A DNA stretch of 64,000 nt, taken from the NCBI GenBank assembly GCA_014925825.1, contig JACGCK010000119.1, positions 82,693 to 146,692 of the forward strand. The letters are read 5' to 3'. The position numbers and the translations under genes are program-made. The notes beneath the pieces were generated by a model. The model had not been told where the DNA came from. It did no database searches and saw only the letters and a program-made list of their open reading frames with translations. Origin of the DNA: Pholiota molesta. Lineage: Eukaryota > Basidiomycota > Agaricomycetes > Agaricales > Strophariaceae. Position 1 is the first letter of the stretch, and each line of letters starts with the position of its first letter. This document shows, piece by piece, positions 10,921-23,500 of this stretch.

Positions 10921-11122
10921 CTTGCTCCTCATCATTGTCAGACATGCCAGTAGTCTGTGCGTGATGGTGGGGTATGATGTGGGAAGAGGGAAAGAGGGAT
11001 AATCAAGTCGACACGAAAATTGGATTTCGACACGTAAGTCACATGATTGAGATGGGCCGGATTAGCCACATCCTTTTTTCCAACGTCGTACGAGCTTGAG
11101 GTACCAACTCTGCTCATTATAA
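10921..11122. promoter_or_regulatory. Shared divergent promoter of DUF6698 and Plavaka genes
   Basis: The start codons at 10945 (minus) and 11122 (plus) are separated by 176 bp, which must contain both promoters. No clear TATA box is placed. The arrangement is inferred from gene positions, not from a motif. Confidence 0.45.
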
Positions 11123-14100
11123 TGGCTCATACATGTCTGGGATGCCACAAAAAGCTTAAAAGCAATCGCTCGTACTCTGGTCATATAGCTACTTGCCAAG
11201 CTTATCAGATTAGACGAAGAAATGGACTCCGTGCAAGTGAAAACACAGAAATAGACACTGTTCCCACCAATGAAGATATTATTGAACCTCCTCCCGGCTC
11301 CGGCCGCTCCATTAGATATACCTGAAACACCTTGTTCATCACCAGCTCAAGCTGCTGAATTACCAGTACATAATGCCGTGAGTTTAATTTTCTAGTTCAA
11401 ATTACAAGGGGCTGCGGGAATTAGAATCCCGGACCGGGGGCCGGTTAGTTAGTCCGGCCATAGGCCGGCCAAAAAAAAAAACTGACTACCCTCTGAATAG
11501 GTCCAAATTTGGCTATTTTTACTCAATTTGACTTGTCTGATATGTCCCAGCATGCTTAGATTTACTGTAATGCTTAAGAAGGTAGTTGAAAGAGCATTTA
11601 GATGTCAAAGAGTTATGTTGGAGTGGGTGGCTTCAGCTTTCGAGCTATAAATAGTATAGATTCTCAACACATTCACTGTCAAGACCTAACAGGCGGATGT
11701 AAAATTGAGAGCAAATTGTTGGCCCCAGCTGTTGACCACAACGACGAGCACATTGACGATAATCTGGTACATGCAGTCATCGACACAGGTGAATTTCCTT
11801 GAAAATTTGAGTACATATACATTAGGACTAATCTACATTTCAGGTAATTGTGATTGATGCCGAAGGCTATGGAACCTGCCCAGATTGCCATGCACGAATA
11901 CACTGTGGCTCGGTTGGTGCTGCAAATATCACAAAGCGTCATCTGGGAAGTCAGGTCTGCAAATCTACGAAGGCTAAGCAAGATGCAAAAGAAGTGGCAT
12001 TGAAGAAGAAAAAGTCGCCATTACTCACAAGTTTTTTTGGACGAGCAAACAAACCTACTACAGTTCTCTCGACCATTCCGCGTTCTATGCCCATCCAAAC
12101 ACCTCCTCTGAAACCTAATACAGCTTTTCCAGCAAACCCTATTCCACCTTCGAACGTTTCACTCCCAAAACACATCCCTTTCCTCGAAAAACTACACTTC
12201 CTTATACAGCAACTACCGATGAGCATTCCCGAGGCCCTGGATTCCGATAATTTGGCTGTCTTGTCAGGCCATCCCGAGAATATTGATGATCCGAGCTTGG
12301 ATGCCGACGAACTCTGGGAGAATGTCCTGAATCAACTGTTGAAATCAGTATTTGGATGGGGAGCTCCAACCGAAAAAGACCTACAAAGTGTCATACGTCG
12401 TGGAAGGAAGGGCCTGGATGGCTTGTACAGCTTTGTCCGGTACTTTGTGGTCAAACGAGGGGTTAGTGAAGCGTTGTTTGAAGGAAAGCTTGACTATGTC
12501 ATCGGCGCACTAGAGAAGATGTGAGTCGGTTTTTGATTCCATATGTATAACATGCTTACTTTTTCAATAGAGTTGAAAACTCCACCATATCCAATAGTGT
12601 TCATCCACAGGCACCTTGCAACGTCGCCGAAAAGCCCAATGTACAGATGGTCGAATCTGATGATGAGATTGAAGTTATCGAACAGCCACCAAGGCTCCGG
12701 AAGACAAAAATATCAGTCGATCTCTGCAAAGGGTATAAAATGGTACTTCCCGATGGAATGTCACCTTACACATCTTATCCCTTCGCCCTCCATGATATTC
12801 TTTCAATTCCATGGGTTCCACAGGCTTCCTGCGAAGGCAACCTAATCTTACGTGCGCGGATGTGTTCAGAGTGGATTGCAAAAGGCACTACGATGTGTCA
12901 GTCATGCCAGCAGATAGGATCAATGTCGACTCTCGATGGAATACTCACCCGGCTCGAAAGTGGAGTCCACGAAAATGCCACCTTTGCTTATCATGGCATC
13001 AGCGGGCTGCAAGAGCTACTTCGGCGGAAGAACGAGCTCATCGAATTTTACCGGCTTCATGGACTGAACCAGGCTAGGAAGTTGTTAGGGAAGGTGGCGG
13101 CATTGTCAGACCAGAAGAGATTGTTGATGGCGATATCGAGTGGCAAGGTGAAACGTGTTGATAGAGTGATTAGCATCGCTCTTCAGCAGAAAAAGGGTGT
13201 TCGGGGAATTTTGGCCTCTGTCACAGCAGCTGCTCAAGGTTACTATCAGCCAAAGAGTTATACGGAAGAAGAGGACATGCGCGCTTTGCTGATATGGAAG
13301 CTTTCCGGCAACCGCGTTGCAGAAATCAACCATCGCTTGCAAGGCGCGCCCAGTGTGACATACCTTCGTACCCGATCCATTGTCCCACCTCTCATCCCTT
13401 CACCCGGCCAACCAAAGATTCAGGAAGTCCGAAAAAACGTCAAGGCTACCCTCGAAAGTGTCCTGGATGAAATCAATAGTGTGCGTACCGGAAAGGTTCT
13501 ACACAGCGTCCTTATGTTCGACGAGCTTGCCACGGAAAAGAGGATTCGCTGGGACCCCAAAACCAACAACTTTCTAGGCATCTGTAGACAACATGCACAT
13601 AAGACATCATTGGAGTTTACCAATGAGGGTGATTTGACAGAGCTGTTTCGACACATTGACAGTGGTGCTGTGCATTATGCTGGCGAGGTGAGAGAAAGAA
13701 ACAAGTTTGATCGCTTGATCACTCGTACTCATGATCTATTTTAGGCGACCATTGGCGCACTTGGAATTCTATGCAAAGATAATAGGATTTATCCTGGATG
13801 TCCTGTCCTTATATCGGGTGATTGCAAGAATGAAACTGGTCGCCAACACACAAAACTAATAACGACAACTCTTACCGGCGTTGACTCTGAGCAAAAATCC
13901 ACAAAAATCCGGACTGTTTCAATTTCGACTGACGGTGAAGCTCGATGAGGAGTGTCTGTCATCGAACTCACATTCAAAAAGGAGCTCTCTCCAGAATCCC
14001 CTATCTACCCTATGCTTTCTCCACTCGTTTTCTTGAACCTTCATGTTGGGGATGATGACCTGACCTGTGATAAAGATTGGAAGCACGTCTTCAAACGTTT

Positions 14101-15351
14101 TCGTAACCTTTTCCTTCGGCAACGCGGGGTTGTTATCAAGGGATTTCGAATTACCCCAGATATTATTCGAGAGCATCTTCGATCTGAGGGAAAATCTGCT
14201 GATCATATCCGGTCGTTATTCAATCCCGAAGACCAACAAGATGTCAAGCTTGCATTTGATATGCTAAAGGACATCTGGACACTCCCTCGTGTTCCCAGCA
14301 ACTCGAAACCAGGCTTCTCCGCAGCTCGAGAGGCACTTTGGATGCTTGGAAAACTCCTTTACCATATGGTCTTCCTGTATCTCTGCGTTGATCTCTCTCT
14401 CTCCGAGCAAATAGAACATCTCAGCGCTGCAGCCCATCTCGCCATTGCTCTATACAAACTCGGCGGAAAGGACTTCCTACCGACAAACCTTTACATTGAT
14501 CTTATGCTTATGATCAAAAACGTCCTATTTTGTGTTGCGAAGGCGAAGGCGGATGATCCAAACGGGGAATTTTGGATTATACTACTAGGAACAGACCGCC
14601 TTGAAGAGCTTTTTGGAATCCTACGGACGATGATAGGAAACGATGCAAATTTGGACATACTACAACTTGTATCCCGGCTTTCGAGCACTACAGAAATATC
14701 CAATATACTTGCGAAGTATCCTCAATGGGATCGTTCTCCTCGACGGCTCAAACTACCCACGCTTTCCCGACAGTCTACGGAGATTCCTAATAAAGCAGAC
14801 CACATCAAACCAGCGTCATGGCAGGGAAACGTCAAGGTGAAGGATGTGTCTCTTCAAACATCTTGGAACCGTGGCCGTAAACTGGTGGAAGATGAATGCG
14901 AGGACTTGCATGCATTCTTGCTGACCTTGAGAAGGACAGCGACGTTGACATACTTGCACCCTTTGGAACACTGCTTTTCGATATCCCTCAGGCGGCAGAT
15001 GAAACCGATGAGAGTCAGGAAGTATCATTAGTGACAACGGCACCTACAGACATGGCCACCACTGACGCACCAGATAGCGAACCTGCACCAGAAGGTGCAC
15101 CATATACCGAAGCCGCGGAACTCCGGATCGAGGTTGAAGAGGCATTCGCGGAGTTGATTGATCCACACGGACCACAACCAGATGCCCAGGGCACCGACTC
15201 CGATGACGAGATGGCTAGACCACCCCCAGAAACCCAAGGCATCGACCATAAAGTCTTTTTTGAGGGGAAAAAGGTGCTGAAGGCGCGAGCAATCACTTTG
15301 TTCAGCAAGTATCGAAAGCGAGTGAGCTCGACAGATCGTCTTCGTCGTGTA

Positions 15352-17501
15352 TAGTGATCCGCACGGGTTTGCCGACCCGCGGCGGGTCGTACCCAAGGGT
15401 ACAACGGGTAGGGGTACGGGTCAAGCATGTCGGACCCTCGCCAAACCCGTACCCGCCGGGCGGGTTTGCGGGTATGGCAATCCTAGCGCGATGCGTCTCG
15501 ACGCCGCACAGCGCTGCATATGCAGCGCTGATTGTACGTGTAGACGGTGTGTGCGAGGGTGCCATATCCTCGCGTCCTTGTCGCACGTCATCCACGTCGT
15601 CCGCGTGGCACTGTCATCCGCGTCATCGACCCCAACGCCTGTCGTCCGTGCGCGTCGCATCCTCGTCCATGTCGCCAATCAGCCGCGTCGCCCACTGGCT
15701 GCATTGCGTTGTCCTCGCCGTCCGCCGTCGTCCGCATCGCCCATCGACCACATCGCCCGTCGTCCGCATCGTCTCGCCAGCCGTATCGCCTGTCATCCAC
15801 GCGCGTCGCGTTTTCATCCACGTTGCCCGTCGCCTGCATTGTGGAGGCGGCGTGCACGCACGCCCGTTGCCGCCTCATCGTGGTGACGTGGCAGCACGCA
15901 CGGATCAGCTGCGGAGCGGGGGCGGGAATCCCGGAAGCTGTGGGGAGGGAATGGGTGTCAGTGGCGAGCGAGGATGAAGGGCGTAGGGGACATACCTGGT
16001 GGGTCTCCCGCTCCCGGGTCTCCCCTTCCATGTCCTACACCCCTTCGTCCGTCGTCGTGGCGCATGAGCAAGCCCAGCGATGTGGCGGGGTTGCATCGTC
16101 GCGTCGTTGCGCCGTCGTTGCGTCGTTGCGCCATCGTTGGGTCATTGCGTCTTTGCGCTGTCGTCGCTTCGTCGCATTGTTGTGCCGTCGCGTCTTGGCG
16201 CCGTCGTTAGTGCTTGGAAGTCCGGTCTCAAGACTGGAAAAAAACCGGGACTGGACCGGAACTGAACCGGAAATGACCGGAAAATTGATGGACCGGAAAA
16301 GACCGAGACCGCGGTCCGGTCCACGGTCCAACAGGTTTGAAAAAACAGATGGACCGATCAAAAACCGGTCTGGACCGGTCCCAACCGGTCTTTGGCCGTG
16401 AAAATTTGTAGGCTATTAAAACGTTAAAATTCCTTTCGAATGATGCCCAAATCATATTTTTAGCATAAGAATTAACAAAGTTATTAATAGTTTCGTTTGA
16501 GTAATTACTTTGGGCGTCTAAAAACGCTTTTAGCCGCAGTGCAAACGTTAATGGGTCGTACCTTTTGCAAACTTAAATATAAATAGAGGACATATAGATC
16601 TACAGGATGCAATTTAAACCTTAATATTTGAAAAACATTTGGTTGAGCTATAGCAATATCAATGTTTTCTACTCTTTTTGACTACTTCAAAGACGCTTTT
16701 GCCTATGCTTCGTTCAGTATAGACATCGCCCTTTCGCAAATTGGGATACAGTTAGATATTGAAATTACCTTTTTAACAAACATAGAATCATAATATATGG
16801 TAAAGAATTGATTGAGATATCACAAAATGCGCTCAACCACTGCATTAGCTAGTATTTTAATTGTTTCTCACTCAATTCTCCACCGATTTTCATATTTTTT
16901 GAAGCACTACATACTACATAGAGTATTCTACCTAACTATTACCAGTCTGGACCGGTCTCTGACCGGTTGAGACCGGTTTGGACCGTAACCGGTCATAACC
17001 GGTCTTTGAACCGATTGAGACCGCAAAAGACCGGTTCAAGTCAGTCCAGTCCGGTTTTTTGCAGTCTTCGAAAACTGGAAGACCGGTCTCGGTCTCGGTC
17101 TTGCCAAATATGGGCAAAAAACCGGACTGGACCGGACTTTCAAGCACTAGCCGTCGTGGCGTTGCTCGCCTTGGTCGGGTAAGTCGTCCAGCATGTTGAC
17201 GCGCATCAGCGACGAGATCGGATGGGTGAGGGCACTGCGCAGAACGACGGCGGGCTGGAGAGGATGGCATGAGCCAGTAGGAAATGGTGATTGGAGCAAA
17301 AGCTGAACTGTGAGACGCGGATTGATGGGCCGGCCCGTCATGCCGACGGGTAAACCCGCGATCCCTGGCTGACCCGCCGTACCCCCCTAACCCTCCACCC
17401 GTACCCGCGAAAAACCGTACCCGTGCGTACGGGTACGGTTTTTCGCGGGTAGGGTACGGGTAGCACTTTTGGCACCCGCGGGTTACCCGTGCCGATCACT
17501 A
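15352..17501. mobile_element. Non-autonomous hAT element (2150 bp) nested in the P-like transposase
   Basis: The ends are inverted copies of TAGTGATCSGCACGGGT, flanked by a perfect 8-bp duplication GTCGTGTA (15344-15351, 17502-17509). Both features are hallmarks of hAT elements. Removing the element and one duplication rejoins the host frame exactly (...STDRLRRV then QDIDRHIQ...). The interior is CG-rich low-complexity DNA (15480-16200) plus a second hAT; no transposase frame was found. Confidence 0.92.
16208..17149. mobile_element. Inner hAT MITE (942 bp) inside the outer hAT
   Basis: The ends are inverted copies of TAGTGCTTGRAAGTCCGGT, flanked by a perfect 8-bp duplication GCCGTCGT (16200-16207, 17150-17157). 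Both subterminal regions (16225-16395, 16945-17135) are packed with GACCGGT/ACCGGTC motifs in both orientations, the sort of repeated site hAT transposases bind. The AT-rich centre (16400-16930) has no gene. Confidence 0.92.
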
Positions 17502-20500
17502 GTCGTGTACAGGACATTGATCGACACATCCAAAACAAAACTGTTAGCCTCTCGAATGCATCACCCTCGCTGTCTGGACCTACCGACGAGGCCGATATCC
17601 TCATGATCTCAGACCCTGTCGCAACTCTTGTCTCGTCTGACAGGAAAATTTGGCTATGCATTGGAGAGATTAGTAGTCTCAAGATTGATGGCAATGCAGT
17701 GTCTTACCTGAGCCTGGACATGCTCACCGAAGAGACAGTCACGGTATCTTATCAAGTCCTTGGTTTACGACCTGCAAATTCTGATGATGACCCGGATATG
17801 ATCCATGACTGGAGGACCTATTGGATGGACGAACACTCGTTTTCGATTCCAGGACGGCTGATACAACCTTTGAATCCATCAATGTCGAAAGCGCATAAGC
17901 TCGGGCAGAATCCCTGGTATCTTTTCCAAAGTACTGTCCTCGTTGCATTAGCGGCTAGTTTTATGGAACAGCTTTCGAATTCGCACCTCAAGAATGTGCC
18001 AAGGCTGGCAGCAAGTAATGAATATCCCTATCGTGAACGTTCCGGTGAGTCGATTTTGATTCATTTGAATCATTGATGGACTCACTTCATTGATACGTGT
18101 CAGGCAACGCATGTTTTATTGTAAGCGACAATCTGAACCTGGCAGATCTGGGCAGTGCAGACTGTCCGCGATGCTCGCCGGCTGTAGCATTGGACCTATC
18201 TCAAGGTCAGCGCGTGCTAGAGCATATAGGCGCGCACATTCTCCATGAACCCACCGTTCTTCACTCGAGTATGCCTCTCTGTGGGTTGTGCTTGCATCCA
18301 GCACCACTCTGCCAGATGTTCTTGAAGAAAGGAAAAGGTAGCCATGCAAGCCTTACGATTGATCCCGACATGTCAAAAGGATGTCTGATGAAAGTGAAGT
18401 TCTCGTACCGTGTTGCATCCGAGTCCACCAATGCGTCTCCCTGCTCCAATGTCCCTATTCAGTGTCCCCGCTGTAGCACGACCGATCCCGCAATCTGGAA
18501 ATATTTTCTGCGAGTCCATTTTCTAGAGAAACACAAGGACGCACCACTAAAGAAATACGAAGACCTTTGGAAGCTTTCAGACTTTGAAAAGGCCGAGATG
18601 AAGCGCATTTGGGCTAGGCGCAGCCATGTGGTTGTTAAGCGTACCAAAAAGGCAGGGAATGTATCGGTGGTCGTGTCTGAAGATCATCGAGCCCAGATCC
18701 CTAGAAGGCATGTCAACGGTTTTGTTCAGGCTTCGAAAAAGGGTGTACTGATAGAACTTGGATTAGTAATGACATTCCTGAAGTCGTCGATGGCGAAACA
18801 GATACCTTAGCTGCAGAAATCAGTGAGAAACCCTTACCGCCAACGGTAGCGGCAGGATTTGGTCTGCCAGCAGGCGAGGCGCCGGATGAGTTCACTGTTG
18901 ACGGCGGCGGTAGTATCATCGACAACGCGATGTTAGCATTGCCGCCGAGTATCATGGATGAGATCGCAGAGGAGACGCTGCGTGAAACGGTGGGCTGGGA
19001 CAAGGAAAGGGACAATTCGGAAGAAGTGGCGGCCTCAGTGGGAAATTCTGAGGTGTATGGGAATTCCGCAGTAGGCAATGCGGATAACCGCACTGACAAC
19101 GTGAGTTTTTACATAATTGAAAAACTGAAAAGACTCACAGAAACTTCAAATGGCTACAGGCGAGCTCTCGAGCTTCTGCGCCATCTGCAGAAGAAGAGAA
19201 TGAGCAGAATATCATTAACGTTTCTCAGAATCACGGACTGAAATCATCCAAGATGTTATCAGCACACCAACGGTTGATTTGCCTATCGAGCCGTCGACGG
19301 GTGGTCGTTCCAAGCGTAAGCGCATTCCAAAGCAGACGGGGATCGACGCATTGAACGGCTGCCTATGCGGTCAAGTTCTGGATTCGACGCTAGAAGGAAT
19401 AGTCAGGTGCAAGGTTTCTGGATGTGAAACACAATGGGTAGGTACTTACTGGTGCAATCCTGGCTATAATTCTGACCAAAAATGTTCTGATTTGCTTCCA
19501 GTATCATCTTCAATGTGTTTCCTTGGAGTTGGCGCCGAGATACTGGGTATGCGAGGCTTGTGAGGCATCGGGAGGAGGTCGCGGTGGCAAGCGCCCGAAC
19601 CGTTCGCACTGAGTGACGTCATATTACTATATTTGGACATTCACGTGACTAGTCAGTTAGTTAGTCCAAGTAGAGGCCACTGAAAAAGAAAAACCGACCC
19701 CAGGTCAGGTTTTTTAATACCCGCAGCCCCTTGTCAAATTATTCCTATAATCTTTTAATTTTATGTGGTACTTGATCGATGATTTCTCTGCTTTTTATAG
19801 AATGACACAAGCTCTAGGTATCCAAAATGCCAATGACGGGCTCCAACACGATATCGGAAAAGCCCATCACCAGCTGTAGCATTACCCGAGCCTCCTACCT
19901 TGGCTGTTGAAGAGGATAACTCAGGACTGCATAACGAGTCACCAGCCGAGGACTATGATGATAATCGCTTGATAATCGCAGCAATATGACGGCTTCGGAT
20001 ACTCTGGAGTTCATAACTCAACCCAATAGCTACGGTGTCTATAGGTCATACAAAAGGATTGAACCCACATTTATTCCCAATGACTCCGAACCAACTCTAA
20101 ACTCCAAAACACTGCCTTCATTTGTTTCTAATGTGACCGTACCTGCACCATCCAACAATTCACGACCCGAAGTTCGACTCTCGACAACGAAGGAGCTTTT
20201 GATGGGGTGGCTATACAATGGGACCAACATAAAGTCATTTACAGATCTGAACAGTCTCGTTCATAATGTCCTCCTACACCCTGATTTTCACTTGGAGGAC
20301 CTTACTGGGTTTGACGCTGCCAAAGAAGCCAAAAATCTTGATGGGTACAATCAAAATCCTCGCTCAACCTTGATTCCAGATGATGGATGGATCGAGACAT
20401 CTGTTCCAATCTCCTTTCCACCACCAGATCATGGATCACATGGCCCGGAGAGCAAAGCGCTTCAGTATGATGTTCAGGGGCTATTCTACCGCAAACCTGT

Positions 20501-23500
20501 GGAGGTTATCAAGGCCGCATTTACGGAAGAAGGTGCCGCTCACTTTCATCTATCGCCTTTTGAAGAGTATTGGACGCCATCGGAAGACTCTGAGCCCGAG
20601 CGCTTGTATTCTGAGATTTACAACTCAGATGCCTTTCTCAACGAACAAGCTAAAATTAATTCTCAGCCTCGCCCTGACTGTGATCTGGAGGCTGTTATTG
20701 CACCGCTACTTCTCTGGTCAGATTCTACTCACCTCGCAACATTCGGAACTGCATCGCTGTGGCCTGTCTATTTATATCTGGGGAATCAAACAAAGTATTC
20801 GCGTTGTAAGCCTACCGCGTTTGCTGCGCATCACTTAGCGTATATTCCTGAGGTTTGTGCTTTGTTACCTCATATCTCTATTGAATTCTCTGATATATAT
20901 ATTGACAGCTTGACGATGCGATACAAGATTTCTATATGAAAGAGTTTGGGAAACCAGCTACTGCAGAAGTTCTTACACATTTGCGGCGCGTGCTTATGCA
21001 GGAAATCTGGAGACTAATATTAGATGATGACTTTACGGATGCCTATGTAAACGGAATTATCATCGAGTTTCCTGACGGAATTCGAAGACGTCTTTTTCTC
21101 CGGATATTTATCTATGCTGCAGATTACCCTGAAAAGTAAGTTCGCCTTTCTTGTGCATGATATATACTTATACAGTGTTGTAGAGTCATTCTCGCATGCA
21201 TCAAGATATGGGTAATCATCCATGTCCCCGCTGTCTTATCGAGAAATGTGACATCCACAAAATGGGATCCAAACACGATTTTGCACGTCGTCTGAAGCTT
21301 TCACGGTTTGACAACGAGTACCAACAGTACGACATTGAAAAAGCTCGTCAATGGATTTATAGCAAGGGTATAAAGATTGGCTCAACTGCAATTCAAAACT
21401 TACTCGGTTCTAAATCATTGACACCAACACGAGTAAGTGATAAGATTTAACATTATACCAAATGACTTATGCCTAAATTCATATTATAGAACGCCTTTTT
21501 GGACAAGTTGGGACCACACGGTTTCAACTTTTACGATATGTTTTGCCCTGATCTAATGCATGAATTCGAACTTGGAGTCTGGAAAGCGACGATTATACAT
21601 CTGGTACGGATTCTATATGCACAAGGTGGTGATGGCATTCAACTTCTCAATCAAAGGTACATATCTGCTTGACTACTTTGGATATCTGATTTACAGAGTC
21701 ATTGATTAGATACCGCCAAATTCCAACATTTGGACGTGATACGATACGTAAATTCAATAATAATGTATCCGGAATGAAGAAGCTTGCTGCGAGAGACTTT
21801 GAGGATCTCCTCCAGGTGTGTCAATGCTCGTTATAGAATCCTATAGGCTATAGCTTAATAAAATTTGAATATATTAGTGCGCTATACCCGCTTTCGAGGG
21901 TCTCTTTGACCGCGAAAAAACAATAAAATCATTATGGATCTTCTGTTTGAGCTTGCAACGTGGCATGCTCTTGCTAAACTCCGTCTTCACACAGAGACGA
22001 CAATCCGAGATCTTGAGAGATCAACAGCGCGTCTGGGTTCAGCTTTGCGTAACTTTCGCTCTGACGTATGTGATAAATTTCTGACAAAAGAATTACCCTC
22101 AGAGGAGGCGGCGAGAGGGAGGCGTAAAGCGGCCTTGGCTGCGAAAAAAGCCAAAGCAGGAGTGGCATCTGCCATTAAATCCAAGGGAAAAGAAAAGGCA
22201 TCAGATGGCGAACGTCGACAACGAAAATTCAACCTAGAGACCTACAAGCTGCACGCACTCGGCGATTACCCGCGTTATATTCGACTTTTTGGAACAACAG
22301 ATAATTTTAGCACTCAGACGGTGATGTCTAGTTATCTTCTTATTAAAAAAGTCTTTACTAATATATGAATTCTGATTATTAGGGAGAACTTGAACACCGA
22401 CGTGCAAAAAGGTTCTATCCCCGATCACACAAAGGTAAATTCAAGATCGGTATCGCAAAACACACCCGCCGCGAACGAATTCTACACAATCTTGGTACCT
22501 ATCAGAACCGAAAATCCAACCAACCACCTACCAAACAGCGTCGTCTCAACAACAAGAAGATATCAAATGCAAATGGAGTAATCCTTCCCTTTCATGAAGT
22601 TGAAGAAATGCCTGCTCACTCGCCAAATGATCATTATGAGATGTCCCATGAGACGCGAAATCCTCTTACCCTTTCCACATGGCTTGGTGATAATGAAGAC
22701 GATCCGGCTTTGATAGTAATGTTTTATTTCATATGTTTTCTAATGATTAACTGAACTGATTATCTATTTCAGGGCTTCTATGACACGATGCGAGACCATC
22801 TCTTAGGGCGCATCCTTAACCGTGGAAAAGAATGGGATGGTGACGACAAACCATTCACAGATGCTGAACGTACAGCAGTTCGCATCGTGGGCGGACGTAT
22901 CTATCGTCACAAGGTGATACGTGTCAACTATACCACTTATGACATGCAGCGCGACCAGGATTCCTTGAATCCCCGTACCCATGCGAATATTATGTTGATG
23001 TCGCGGGACGACAGCGAGCACCCCTACTGGTACGCACGGATCGTCGGTATTTTCCATGCTGTTGTTCAACACCCGAGCATGACGGAGGCGGCTACCATGG
23101 ATTTTCTCTGGGTACGATGGTATGGATCAGACCCATCGTACTCATCGCGATACGGGTGGAAAGCTCGCCGACTTCCACGGATTGGCTTTGTTAGACATGA
23201 GGTCGATGATGATACTGGCCTTTCACCAGCATTCGGTTTCGTGGATCCTGCCCATATTATTCGAGGAGTTCACTTGATACCCGCCTTTAATCATGGATCA
23301 ACATTCGACGATCTCCCTCCTTCTGACAATGCACGATTGCTTGACGAAGGTGATTGTGATTACAATTTCTACTACATTAATTAGTAAGTCATTATCCGTC
23401 TTCCAGGCCGCTCTGTGACATGCTGAACCTTTTATATCATCTCCTTCAATAGCTTTGTTGACCGTGACATGTTCCTGCGATACCGAGGCGGCGGTGTTGG

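Larger units (their letters stand above)
8268..10945 (-). pseudogene. DUF6698-family gene, decayed
   Basis: The first exon is 10945-10921 (MSDNDEEQ, then GTGAGT). Later exons carry the family signature: ARSQDTNAMK and KRGWNH near 10230-10100, LPSFLYEEGTVY and GLFRGHVVIR near 9960-9860, AELHGM...RVTPEVLAYACCQ at 9725-9668, a helical block (EHWSNMDSYFDIEKFF) near 9590, and a long Pro/Ser/Lys-rich tail ending in a lysine run at 8268. DUF6698 is a mushroom-expanded domain with no known role. Lesions: TGA at 9708-9706 inside the LHGM/RVTPE motif; a transposon remnant (10538-10878) between exon 1 and the rest; a MITE (8576-8863) in the tail exon. Exons between 10530 and 10250 are uncertain. It is divergent from the Plavaka gene, with ATGs 176 bp apart. 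Confidence 0.7.
11602..19613 (+). pseudogene. Large transposase-like gene with PHD finger (P/THAP9-like), broken
   Basis: Exons run from about 11602 or 11844 through 12524, about 12570-13685, 13744-15351, then 17510 on, 18100 on, and 19270-19613. Parts in order: a BED-like zinc finger (CPDCHARIHC... near 11880), a helical region (ENVLNQLLKSVFGWG), VLMFDELATEKR (Asp at 13520), SGDCKNETGR (13819), KHVFKRFRN (14080-14106), TDRLEELFG (14591-14617), a C2H2-type finger (CPRCS...H...H, near 18470), and a C-terminal PHD finger (C-x-C...HLQC...WVCEAC, 19360-19580). The Asp..Asp..(D/E)xLExxFG layout resembles P-element/THAP9 transposases (inference). The family is common in mushrooms as unnamed proteins. 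Lesions: TGA at 13946 for CGA, a frameshift near 14925, and a hAT insertion at 15352. Confidence 0.6.
11405..19733 (+). mobile_element. 8.3-kb DNA transposon, P-element/THAP9-like, with 8-bp target duplication
   Basis: Inverted ends (ACAAGGGGCTGCGGG-type, with CAAGGGGCTGCGGG at the very tip) are flanked by a perfect TCAAATTA duplication (11397-11404, 19734-19741). Subterminal blocks CCGGTTAGTTAGTCCGGCC on the left and GTCAGTTAGTTAGTCC and GACCCCAGGTC on the right recur in 3414-4186. The insertion lies in intron 1 of the Plavaka gene. The cargo is one large multi-exon transposase-like gene (11602-19613), broken by a hAT element. An 8-bp duplication is shared by P, hAT and KDZ elements; the protein points to P rather than the other two (see the gene entry). 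Confidence 0.85.

Noticed and set aside
15347..16401. Long open frames on both strands (15347-15886, 15354-15977, 15547-16401, 15588-16031)
   Set aside because: They arise from CG-rich low-complexity DNA inside the outer hAT element and cross its borders and the inner element.
11405..19733. KDZ (Kyakuja-Dileera-Zisupton) assignment of the 8.3-kb element
   Set aside because: The 8-bp duplication fits, but the typical KDZ blocks (a YDIACQ-type motif and a GLxDGExxERxWS-type motif) are absent; the visible blocks fit a P/THAP9-like plan better. The class remains open.
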